Of a stretch of DNA of 42,962 nt, positions 24,218 to 31,920 are shown piece after piece (positions within the stretch are counted from its first letter, which is position 1; every line of letters starts with the position of its first letter). The position numbers and the translations under genes were made by a program. The DNA lies in contig NZ_AJQE01000151.1 in assembly GCF_000261685.1 (NCBI RefSeq), positions 1 through 42,962 on the forward strand, given 5' to 3'. The notes under the pieces are model-generated. The model worked only from the letters and a program-made list of their open reading frames with translations, was not told the origin of the DNA and searched no databases. The stretch is from Bradyrhizobium genomosp. I (2014). GTDB taxonomy: Bacteria > Pseudomonadota > Alphaproteobacteria > Rhizobiales > Xanthobacteraceae.

Positions 24218-24709
24218 GTGATGTCTGTCGTGCCTATTCTCCATTCGCTCTTGCTTTTGACGCTCGCAAACGGGTCCCCGGTCGTTGCCAAGAAGCTCTT
24301 TGGCTCCCGCTTCGCGCTGGCACTGGATGGGGGCGTCTCGTTCTTCGACGGCCGACCGGTATTCGGAGCTTCCAAGACCGTTCGCGGTCTGGTCGCATCG
24401 ACCGTCGTGACTGCAATCGGTGCGACCGTTTTCGGTCTGAGCTTCCAATTGGGTGCCCTGGTGGCGATCGCCGCGATGGCTGGAGACTTGTTCTCCAGCT
24501 TCCTGAAACGGCGCATGAACCTGCCTCCAAGCAGCCAGGCCCTCGGATTGGATCAGGTTCCGGAATCGCTGTTTCCGCTCCTGGCCTGCCGGGATATGCT
24601 CGGGCTGAACTACGCCGATGTCTTCCTGACCGTCTGGATATTTCTCGTCGGCGAGCTCGCGATCTCCCGCGTACTATACACGTTGCGCGTTCGAGATCAG
24701 CCGTATTGA
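24218..24709 (+). CDS. CDP-archaeol synthase-like (CarS/DUF46) membrane protein
   Basis: This 163-residue protein has about four hydrophobic segments and the signature region ALDGGVSFFDGRPVFGASKT, matching the CarS/CdsA-related family (FxDGR..FGxxKTxRG). Archaeal members transfer CMP to unsaturated archaeol; bacterial members have no agreed function and may act on a polyprenyl or phospholipid phosphate. The start is GTG at 24218 or ATG at 24221; no strong ribosome site decides. The last 36 bases overlap the convergent phosphoesterase gene. The FixK-type box upstream suggests induction by low oxygen. Confidence 0.75.
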   Translation: MMSVVPILHSLLLLTLANGSPVVAKKLFGSRFALALDGGVSFFDGRPVFGASKTVRGLVASTVVTAIGATVFGLSFQLGALVAIAAMAGDLFSSFLKRRMNLPPSSQALGLDQVPESLFPLLACRDMLGLNYADVFLTVWIFLVGELAISRVLYTLRVRDQPY

Positions 24710-25690
24710 ACCATCGGCGCGCCGGCGCAATCGGTGCAGCGTGATCTCCGGCGGGCAATTGAAGCGCACGGCCACGACGCTCGATCCTGCGCCCACGGAC
24801 GTATAGCCGAGCATGTCATGATAGCGCCACGCGCCGGCCCCCATCCTGCGCGGCAGGACCGAGTCCAGCGTGATGGGGATCGATCCCGGAAGACAGATCT
24901 GACCTCCATGCGTATGCCCGCTCAGCAGCACGTCGAAGCCGGCATGCGCCGCCTGTCGGTAGACTTCCGGGGTATGCGACAGCAGGATCGAGAATGCACC
25001 GTCCGGGACATCCGACCCGACCTTCTCGATGTTATCCACCCTGAAGTAGTGCGCATCGTCGATGCCAGCGACGTATATCTCCTGATCCCCGCGCCTGATT
25101 GTCGCGCACTCATTCTGAAGCATGCGTATGCCCATCGCCTCGAGGCCGGGCAGCATCCTAATGGTGTCGTGATTGCCAAGCACGCCGAGAATAGGGGGAT
25201 TCAGGTAAGCCGTTAACCGTTTCATGCCTTCAAGCGCTGCCTGGAATGGCCCGAAGGTCTTGCCGCGGTAGTCGCCGGTGAGAACGCACAGGTCGTAGGT
25301 CAGATCGGGAAGCAGCTTGATGAGCCGCCGCATGGCGGGCTCGCTCATGTCGACATGAGTGTCGCTGATATGGAGGATCGAGAATCCGTCAAACAGTGGC
25401 GGTAAATTGGCGCAATCGAAGTCGTTGTGCTTGACGACGATGTCTTCGGCATTGCGACGTCCCCGCCCGTAGAGGCCGGACAGCTTCAGGAGGTTTCGAA
25501 TGAGCGAATGAAAGGAGTACCAGTTTTCGATATGAAAGAAGTTGAGACCCTGGCCAAATATCTGAGCCTCATGATCAGTTTCGATCCCGAGGCGCTGCCG
25601 TGCGTGTATCCGCCCGAGGCGCTGCTCCAATCTCGAAAGCAGTTCGTCTTCCACCTGGCTTGCCCCGGGATTCGCGGTCATCAACTGCAT
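24674..25690 (-). CDS. Metallophosphoesterase
   Basis: This 338-residue calcineurin-like phosphoesterase has the full set of metal motifs: HISDTHVD near residue 108, LTGDYRGK, GVLGNHDT, LLSHTPEV and SGHTHGGQICLP. About 100 residues precede the first motif. That region is neither a clear signal peptide nor a clear membrane anchor, unlike the YkuE/YaeI-type relatives. The ATG at 25690 is the longest reading. Its C-terminus overlaps the CarS-like gene tail to tail. The FNR-like site at 25806 could serve this gene and the divergent stress protein. The substrate is unknown; UDP-sugar lipids are one family precedent. Confidence 0.85.
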   Translation of the reverse strand: MQLMTANPGASQVEDELLSRLEQRLGRIHARQRLGIETDHEAQIFGQGLNFFHIENWYSFHSLIRNLLKLSGLYGRGRRNAEDIVVKHNDFDCANLPPLFDGFSILHISDTHVDMSEPAMRRLIKLLPDLTYDLCVLTGDYRGKTFGPFQAALEGMKRLTAYLNPPILGVLGNHDTIRMLPGLEAMGIRMLQNECATIRRGDQEIYVAGIDDAHYFRVDNIEKVGSDVPDGAFSILLSHTPEVYRQAAHAGFDVLLSGHTHGGQICLPGSIPITLDSVLPRRMGAGAWRYHDMLGYTSVGAGSSVVAVRFNCPPEITLHRLRRRADGSIRLISNAQRV

Positions 25691-25805
25691 CTGCGCGCTC
25701 GCCCGTCATCCAGTGGACATTGGTCGATCTTCTTCAAGATATGACAGAGCCGCGCCTTGGCGCAGGGCCGCTTATCCGCGCCAATCGCTGCTATTGGGCG
25801 GCGCG

Positions 25806-25819
25806 TTGACCTGCGTCAT
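25806..25819. promoter_or_regulatory. FixK/FNR-like box in the divergent gap
   Basis: TTGACCTGCGTCAT matches TTGA-N6-TCAA at seven of eight conserved positions. It lies 90 bases before the universal stress protein at 25909 and 116 bases before the phosphoesterase start. The rest of the 218-base gap shows no further signal. Confidence 0.5.
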
Positions 25820-25908
25820 GGCAGTCGCGCCAACATCTTTATAAGCTTACATGTAAAATGAGGTCTGGCCAACAGAGCTCGCGGCCCAACAGCATCGGAG
25901 GCTGACCA

Positions 25909-26736
25909 ATGCGCGTTCTACTTCTGCTCGGCGAGACCGAATCCTCGCTTTGCGCCCGGGAGATTGCCTTCGATCTCGCCCGTTCTGGCGGAGCGCTCGT
26001 GACCGGCCTCTCTGGAATCGATCTGTCTTCCCTCACGGTTCCGATGATTGGCGGCATCGGCGCCTCGGCGTATCAGGTCAAGCTGGAAGAGATCCGGGGG
26101 CGGCAGGCGCGCGAGAATGACGCCCGGATACATGCGTCATATGGCGAAGCATGTGATGCGAGAGGTCTCGAATTCTCCTGGCTCTCTTTCGAGGGTGATG
26201 CGCCTGAAGTCTTCCGCGCTGCCTGCGAGACGCGTGATCTCATTGTCACCGGCCACGATACGACCTTTTCCGTCGATCGACCCGCATCGTTACCGGAATT
26301 GCTGTCGAATCTTCTCTTGCTGTCGCCGCGGCCGATTGTCGTCTGTGGCGCCGAGTATCGCCGTCCGAGCGATGTGTTGGTCGCATATGATGGGAGCCTG
26401 CCCGCCATGCGCGCCCTGCAAATGTACGTGCTTCTGGGATTGTGGCGCGAGGCTCGCGTGCACGTGACGTCTATCGCGACGGAGTCGGAGCTTGCGACCC
26501 GACGCGCTCATGCGGCGGCTGAGTTTTTACGTGGCCATGACGTCGACTGCACGATCGTTCCCATCGAAGCGACCGTGGATCCGTCCGAGGCGATCCGAAT
26601 TGAGGTCATTGACCGAAACATCGGTCTGCTGGTGATGGGCGCGTTCGGTCATCGCGGCTGGAGCAACGCCCTGTTCGGCTCGACGACGCGACGATTGGCC
26701 GAGCGCCCGCCTTGTCCGCTGTTTCTCTTCCACTAG
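25909..26736 (+). CDS. Tandem universal stress protein (UspA family)
   Basis: This 275-residue protein has two Usp domains. The C-terminal one keeps the ATP-binding pattern G-x2-G-x9-G-S/T in GAFGHRGWSNALFGSTT; the first is degenerate. GGAGG lies 9 bases ahead of the ATG. Tandem Usp proteins of this size are commonly under FNR/FixK control in rhizobia and pseudomonads, which fits the box at 25806. Its 3' end lies 8 bases from the convergent antiporter gene. It shares architecture with the protein at 30919. Confidence 0.88.
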   Translation: MRVLLLLGETESSLCAREIAFDLARSGGALVTGLSGIDLSSLTVPMIGGIGASAYQVKLEEIRGRQARENDARIHASYGEACDARGLEFSWLSFEGDAPEVFRAACETRDLIVTGHDTTFSVDRPASLPELLSNLLLLSPRPIVVCGAEYRRPSDVLVAYDGSLPAMRALQMYVLLGLWREARVHVTSIATESELATRRAHAAAEFLRGHDVDCTIVPIEATVDPSEAIRIEVIDRNIGLLVMGAFGHRGWSNALFGSTTRRLAERPPCPLFLFH

Positions 26737-26744
26737 AAGCGGCG

Positions 26745-27752
26745 TCAGTGCCCATGCAGGTACGCGGCATACGCGCTGAATAGATAGACGGCCAGTAGCG
26801 CGATGCTGACCCAACCGATCGTGCCGCGGATGCGTGTTTCCGGCTTGTAGAGCATCGCGACAATGAAGAGTCCCGACATCACGACGGCCGCGAAAGCCGA
26901 GATCGCGTGCACCGGCGACACCGACGACAGCAGGGGTCCGTCGCGATAGGCGAGATCGTCGATCGCCAGTACAAGCACGTCGAACAGATTGCTGCCGAGC
27001 AGATTGCCAATTGCCATGTCGACGGCCTTGAGCCGCAGCGCACTGATGCTCACGACCAGTTCGGGGACAGACGTCGCCCCGGCGATCAGCAGAGTGCCGA
27101 CGAAGCTCGTTTGCCAGCCCATGGTATCTGCGATTTGCGCTCCGACGAACGGCAACCAGGTTCCGGCGGCGACGATAACGGCGGCGGCAGCGGCATAGCG
27201 CAGCAGCGCTTCGGACAGGCTGAGGTCGGAGCCGGTCCGGAGTATCTGTGGGGGCTGGGGCGTACGACGCTCGTATTGGAAGGCCGCGCGCATTGCGACA
27301 AGGTAGAGCAGGGCGAGAAGCGGCGAGTAGATGCTGACGTGGAAAAACTGGACGCTCAGGGGTCCGCGACCAATCAGGATGATAGCGCCAACCGTTCCGA
27401 TCAGAACGATTCCAAAACCTGCGGTTAGCACATGCCCCTGGTCGACTCGCCGGTACAAGGGCTCGTCGCGGCTCAACTCGTCGAGCAGGACCAGCATCAC
27501 GAGGTTGAAGACACAACTGCCCAGAGCGTCTCCGACGGCAATGTCCGGCACGTCTGCAATGGCAACCGAACTGATGCCGGTGAACAATTCCGGCAATGAA
27601 GTGGCCGTGGCGAGCAGGACGAGGCCGATCCAGGATCGGCTCAATCCCGTCAAGCGCGCGATGACATCGCCGTACTGCGTTAGCACAGGGCCGGCAAGAC
27701 CGATGGCGATGGCACAAAGAGCAAATTCGAGCCAGGGCAACGCGGCGGTCAT
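26745..27752 (-). CDS. CaCA-family sodium/calcium-type exchanger
   Basis: This 335-residue membrane protein has about ten helices and two alpha-repeats. The first is LATATSLPELFTGISS with GDALGSCVFNLVML; the second is IAGATSVPELVVSISA with GNLLGSNLFDVLVL. These carry the acidic residues (SLPE, SVPE) that bind Ca2+ in YrbG/NCX-type exchangers. Its ATG touches the stop codon of the P-type ATPase gene with no intervening base, so the two are co-translated. Export of Ca2+ or another divalent cation is the likely joint role. Confidence 0.9.
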   Translation of the reverse strand: MTAALPWLEFALCAIAIGLAGPVLTQYGDVIARLTGLSRSWIGLVLLATATSLPELFTGISSVAIADVPDIAVGDALGSCVFNLVMLVLLDELSRDEPLYRRVDQGHVLTAGFGIVLIGTVGAIILIGRGPLSVQFFHVSIYSPLLALLYLVAMRAAFQYERRTPQPPQILRTGSDLSLSEALLRYAAAAAVIVAAGTWLPFVGAQIADTMGWQTSFVGTLLIAGATSVPELVVSISALRLKAVDMAIGNLLGSNLFDVLVLAIDDLAYRDGPLLSSVSPVHAISAFAAVVMSGLFIVAMLYKPETRIRGTIGWVSIALLAVYLFSAYAAYLHGH

Positions 27753-30407
27753 CTAGCGGCCTCGGTTGGCAAGCGCGACGATTGCGCGGCCGACCTGAAT
27801 GAGCAGCATTGGCGCCAAGCTGCAGCCGGCGACGATGGTCCACATCGCCACCGTCGGAGGGCTGACGTGCAAGACCTCCGCCGTCAGGGGCCAATAGGGA
27901 GGGACCGCGAGCAGAGCGCTGCAGAGGCCGACCGCAGCCCAGATCCATGGATTGCGCGTGACCTCGTTGGTCACGACACCGGAGCGGCTGCTGCGCATGT
28001 CGAAAACGTGCCAGAGTTGGGCGAATGCGATCGTCAGGAAGGTGGTGGTGACCACTGCTTCGCCGGTCCAGCCGGCCGAAAGCGCCAGCCCAAGCGCCGC
28101 GAAAGCTCCGCCCGCCAGCGCAATGCTCTGCAGCACGATCGCTGTCCATTGCCGACGACCGAGGATCGGCTCCTTCGGATCGCGCGGCGGCCGCGTGAGA
28201 ATATCGCGTTCTCCCTCGCCCATCGCCAGTGCGAAAGCGGGGAATACGTCGGTCACGAGATTCAAGTACAGGATCTGCAGCGGCAGGATCGGCAGGGGCA
28301 GTGCCGCCGCAATCGCGATCCCAACGACTAGGACCTCGCTGAGATTGCAGGACAGAAGGTAAGCGGCGACCCGGCGGATATTGCCGAAAATGGTTCGGCC
28401 TTCCCGAACCGCCTTGACGATCGTCGGAAAGGCGTCGTCGAGCAGGATCATCGCCGCCGCCTGGCGCGCGACGTCGGTTCCGCGCAGGCCCATGGCGACG
28501 CCGATGTCGGCCTGCTTCAACGCCGGTGCATCGTTCACTCCATCTCCGGTCATCGCGACGATCTCACCGGACGCCTGATACGCGCGTACGATCGCAAGCT
28601 TCTCCGCCGGACTCACGCGGGCGAAGATGCCGACGCGCTTCAGTTCCTGCGGATGCTTTCCGATGAGACGCTCTATATGGCGGCCGTCTGCCACGTTGTC
28701 GGCTTCGAGCCCGATCGCACGGCCTATGCTGCGGGCCGTGACGGCGTGATCGCCGGTCACCATGACGACGCGGATGCCGGCATGACGGCAATCGCGGATC
28801 GCGTGCGGAACGTCGGCACGCGCTGGGTCTTCCAGGCCAACGAGGCCCACGAATATCAGCTCGCGATAGGGCTGGACATCTGCCGATGTCTCCAGTTTGG
28901 TCGCGCAGGCGAGCACGCGCAGGCCGTGCTGTCCGAGCTCGGCAATCCGCCCGCCCCATAGACGGCGCGCGGCTTCATCCAGCACGGTCTCGCCGCTCTC
29001 GGTGAGTATGCGGGTGCACGCCGCGAGCACACGCTCCGGTGCACCCTTCACGGCATAGAAATACGCGCCGTCGTGCCGGTGCACGGTCGCCATCATCTTG
29101 CTCTCGTTGTCGAAGGCGTGCTTGGCAGCGATCGGAAAGCCGTGCAGCAGCTCGCGGCGATTCAAGCCTGCCGCCCGGCCAGCCTCCAGCAGCGCCACTT
29201 CCATGGGATCGCCGCTATGCGCTACTCCCCCATGGCCAAGCGAGGCCTCGTTGCAAAGCACTGTTGTATGCAGCAGCCGCCGGAGCAGCGCATCGCCGGC
29301 AACCTCCTCCACGCCGGCCTTCTCGACTTCGCCGGACTCGACCCACAACCGCCGCACGGCCATCCGGTTCTCGGTGAGCGTGCCGGTCTTGTCAGTCAGG
29401 ATCACTGTGGTCGCGCCCAATGTCTCGACCGCGGAGAGCCGCTCCAGAAGTGCATTCTGGCGGGCCATGCGCCACATCCCGCGGGCAAGGGCGAGCGTGG
29501 CCACGATCGGCAGGCCCTCGGGAATGGCGGCCACCGCGAGCGCGATCGACGATTCCACGACCAGGAACGCATCTTTGCCCTTCGCCATTCCAACCGCCGC
29601 GATCACAACGGTCAGAAGGCCGACGGCCCAAACGAGCTGTCCGGACAACCGTGCGAGCCTGCGTTCAACCGGCGAGCTTTCGGGCTCCGCTTCTTCGACG
29701 AGATGAGAAATGCGGCCGAGTTCGGTCTGGGAGCCCGTCGCGACGACCACGCCAAGGCCGCTGCCGCGCGTCACGGCCGTGCCCTTGAACAGCATCGATG
29801 TGCGCTCGGCGATCCGCGCATCTTCGGCGGCCGGCCTGGGCGCCTTGTCGACCGGCATCGACTCGCCCGTCAGCGTCGACTCGTCGGCCGCGAGACGCGA
29901 GGCCTCCACGATGCGCAAGTCGGCCGAGATCGCGTCGCCGGCTTCGACGAGGAGCATGTCGCCCGGCACGAGGTCCTCCGCCGGGAGTACGCGCGTGTGA
30001 CCGTCGCGCCGCACGCGCGCCGATGTCCGACCGAGCGCACGCAGTGCCTCGATCGATCGTGCTGCCCTGATTTCGGTGATGAAACCAATGAGCGTGTTGA
30101 GCGCGAGAACCGCGACGATCGCGACGCCTTCCTCGAACTCGCCGAACCAGAAAGCGAGCGCGGCGGCTGCCGCGAGCAGGTACACTACCGGGCCCCGCAG
30201 CTGGTGAAGAAGTATGGTCAGGGCGCCGATCGGCTTCCTTGCAGCGATCGCGTTTGAGCCGAAGCGGATACGGCGCTCCGTCGCCTCAGCCTCCGCGAGG
30301 CCCTGCTCCGGATCGACTTGAAGCGCGCGAAGGACTTCGCTCGCCGATAACGAATGCGCGGTCGCTGTCCTCAGCCCAACGTCATGCATCAGATCGCGTC
30401 TCGACAT
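27753..30407 (-). CDS. P2-type (Ca2+-like) cation-transporting ATPase
   Basis: This 884-residue P-type ATPase has TGESMPVDK (actuator), ILTDKTGTLTENR (phosphorylation) and MTGDGVNDAPALKQADIG (hinge). Membrane site residues resemble SERCA/LMCA1: AIPEGLP in M4, NLSEV in M5 and LNLVTDVFPA in M6, so Ca2+ is the favoured ion. The ATG at 30407 begins MSRRDLMHDVGL. A longer frame back to 30569 has only a TTG start and atypical sequence. The ATG overlaps the stop of a possible 52-residue ORF as TGATG. It is directly joined to the CaCA exchanger gene. The FixK-type box at 30616 would drive the unit. Confidence 0.92.
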   Translation of the reverse strand: MSRRDLMHDVGLRTATAHSLSASEVLRALQVDPEQGLAEAEATERRIRFGSNAIAARKPIGALTILLHQLRGPVVYLLAAAAALAFWFGEFEEGVAIVAVLALNTLIGFITEIRAARSIEALRALGRTSARVRRDGHTRVLPAEDLVPGDMLLVEAGDAISADLRIVEASRLAADESTLTGESMPVDKAPRPAAEDARIAERTSMLFKGTAVTRGSGLGVVVATGSQTELGRISHLVEEAEPESSPVERRLARLSGQLVWAVGLLTVVIAAVGMAKGKDAFLVVESSIALAVAAIPEGLPIVATLALARGMWRMARQNALLERLSAVETLGATTVILTDKTGTLTENRMAVRRLWVESGEVEKAGVEEVAGDALLRRLLHTTVLCNEASLGHGGVAHSGDPMEVALLEAGRAAGLNRRELLHGFPIAAKHAFDNESKMMATVHRHDGAYFYAVKGAPERVLAACTRILTESGETVLDEAARRLWGGRIAELGQHGLRVLACATKLETSADVQPYRELIFVGLVGLEDPARADVPHAIRDCRHAGIRVVMVTGDHAVTARSIGRAIGLEADNVADGRHIERLIGKHPQELKRVGIFARVSPAEKLAIVRAYQASGEIVAMTGDGVNDAPALKQADIGVAMGLRGTDVARQAAAMILLDDAFPTIVKAVREGRTIFGNIRRVAAYLLSCNLSEVLVVGIAIAAALPLPILPLQILYLNLVTDVFPAFALAMGEGERDILTRPPRDPKEPILGRRQWTAIVLQSIALAGGAFAALGLALSAGWTGEAVVTTTFLTIAFAQLWHVFDMRSSRSGVVTNEVTRNPWIWAAVGLCSALLAVPPYWPLTAEVLHVSPPTVAMWTIVAGCSLAPMLLIQVGRAIVALANRGR

Positions 30408-30565
30408 CAGCCCAACGCCTTTCTCGGCTGCCTCCCCCCGGGCGCACCGAGAAAGACCAGGCCGCCGACGACAGCAATGAACGACAGCATCGGATGCATC
30501 CGTCGCGAGCGTGCCGGAGGTGTGATTGGAGGTCCGGGCACGGTATCCGCTTTGAGTCGTTCCAT
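30407..30565 (-). CDS. Possible coupled small membrane protein
   Basis: A 52-codon frame, MERLKADTVPGPPITPPA..., carries one hydrophobic segment (MLSFIAVVGGLVFLGAPGG). Its stop overlaps the P-ATPase ATG as TGATG, which would couple their translation. Its ATG lies about 57 bases from the centre of the FixK-type box at 30616, a fitting place for the first gene of that transcript. No clear ribosome site is visible, so it may be leaderless-like or not translated. A regulatory micropeptide of the ATPase is a guess. Confidence 0.4.
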   Translation of the reverse strand: MERLKADTVPGPPITPPARSRRMHPMLSFIAVVGGLVFLGAPGGRQPRKALG

Positions 30566-30615
30566 GCAAGGGCTTGCGGCTGTACCTATATCGACGAGGC
30601 CGCCGCGAGGCCTTT

Positions 30616-30629
30616 TGATTTCGGTCAAT
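30616..30629. promoter_or_regulatory. Perfect FixK/FNR-type box
   Basis: TTGATTTCGGTCAA is a perfect TTGA-N6-TCAA site and also fits the longer TTGAT-N4-GTCAA form. It is placed to drive the leftward micropeptide-ATPase-exchanger unit. The 353-base gap from 30566 to 30918 otherwise holds only the second box at 30851; no RNA gene or repeat was seen. Confidence 0.7.
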
Positions 30630-30850
30630 CTGACGGCCGCAAGAGCTGTCGCAAGTCCACGAGCTTGTTCAATTGGCCGAGAATGCTGCCGCTGATCTGA
30701 TCAAGGCCCGCGCTACGGCCCAGCCGGCTGGGCCGGTGAGTGTTCGGGGCATGATTCGCGGTCGGCTGAACGAAGCGCCGGTCTGCGTGATGATGTCGCA
30801 GCAGGAGGTCGCCAGAGGTCGCAGCCTGCACAGGGCATGCCGTCGGTACT

Positions 30851-30864
30851 CTGAGCTAGATCAA
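30851..30864. promoter_or_regulatory. FixK/FNR-like box upstream of the second stress protein
   Basis: CTGAGCTAGATCAA matches the TTGA-N6-TCAA consensus at seven of eight positions. Its centre is about 61 bases before the ATG at 30919, the same geometry as the sites before 24218, 34498 and 35387. Confidence 0.5.
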
Positions 30865-30918
30865 GCCGTCAGGAACCTGCATGGATATGCTCTGGCAGCT
30901 TCCGTTCGGAGAGTCCCA

Positions 30919-31755
30919 ATGGCCGTCAAGGACATCCTGCTCACCCTCACCAGCTATCCCGACCCGACCCCGGTCGCGGTGATCGACCGCGCCGTATCGC
31001 TGGCTTCTCTCCTCGGCGCCCACATCGCGGCGATCTCCTGTGAAGTCCATGTGCAAGTTCCCGGCAGCTTCCTGTCCGGCCCCGGCAATCTCGGGGCGAT
31101 AGTGGCCAACGAGGCCCACAAGAGCAGAAAGAATGCACAGGATCTGCTGGCGACCTTTGAATCGACCGCAGAGAAATCCGGTGTCGTGCACGAGATCGTT
31201 CTCGATCGTTGCTTGTCGTCCGAGGTGCCGGGCATTTTGGCGGAGTATGCGCGGCTACGCGATCTCGCCATCGTGCCGGTGCCGGAATCCTACGATCAAT
31301 GGCATGCCGAAGCGATCATCTTCGGGTCGGGGCGACCGACCCTGGTGCTTCCGGAAGCCTCGGCCTCCAGGGAGTTCGAACTGAACAGGGTCCTCATTGC
31401 GTGGGATTTCAGCCGCGCGGCTGCGCGTGCAGTATCCGACGCCATCCCGATCCTGGAGAAGGCGCGCGAGGTCTGCATCCTCACGGTAACCAATGAGAAG
31501 ACGATTTCGAGCCGACGCTCGTCGTCCGAGCTCGCCAGGAACCTGTCGAGGCATGGCATCGATGTGGTCGTCGAGGAGGTCGATGCCGCTGGACGGGCCA
31601 TCGGCAAGGTTCTCACCGAGCAGGTTGCCTCCCGCAGGGCGGATCTCCTCGTCATGGGGGCGTACGGTCATTCCCGTTTCCGGGAGTTCGTATTGGGAGG
31701 CGCGACCCGGAGTATCCTGACGAAGCCGCCGATTCCAGTGCTGTTGTCCCACTGA
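30919..31755 (+). CDS. Tandem universal stress protein (UspA family)
   Basis: This 278-residue protein has two Usp domains. The second has the nucleotide loop GAYGHSRFREFVLGGAT. The first starts MAVKDILLTLTSYPDPTPVA and lacks the loop. I chose the ATG at 30919 because it begins the Usp beta-strand; upstream codons of the frame overlap the FixK-like site. It is a distant paralogue of the protein at 25909. It lies between the P2 ATPase unit and the hemerythrin-ATPase, all apparently under the same type of regulator. Confidence 0.9.
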   Translation: MAVKDILLTLTSYPDPTPVAVIDRAVSLASLLGAHIAAISCEVHVQVPGSFLSGPGNLGAIVANEAHKSRKNAQDLLATFESTAEKSGVVHEIVLDRCLSSEVPGILAEYARLRDLAIVPVPESYDQWHAEAIIFGSGRPTLVLPEASASREFELNRVLIAWDFSRAAARAVSDAIPILEKAREVCILTVTNEKTISSRRSSSELARNLSRHGIDVVVEEVDAAGRAIGKVLTEQVASRRADLLVMGAYGHSRFREFVLGGATRSILTKPPIPVLLSH

Positions 31756-31793
31756 TCAGGAGGCGAAAGTCACGATCCAACGCTGGGACGGTT

Positions 31794-31807
31794 TTGATCC
31801 AGGTCAT
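31794..31807. promoter_or_regulatory. FixK/FNR-like box upstream of the ATPase-hemerythrin gene
   Basis: TTGATCCAGGTCAT matches at seven of eight conserved positions. It lies 38 bases after the stress-protein stop and 113 bases before the ATPase start at 31921. Confidence 0.5.
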
Positions 31808-31920
31808 GGCTGTGAACGACGCTTGCGGCTTGGCGTTCTTGATTCCTGCGGTTGATCCTACTCAAGCGACGATGCCGGTTTCGGGTGAGAGTGACGTTGC
31901 GGTAGCTGTGGAACCAAATC

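Noticed and set aside
26527..28149. A 540-codon minus-strand frame across the stress protein and exchanger
   Set aside because: It lies out of frame with the exchanger and P-ATPase and gives no recognisable domain.
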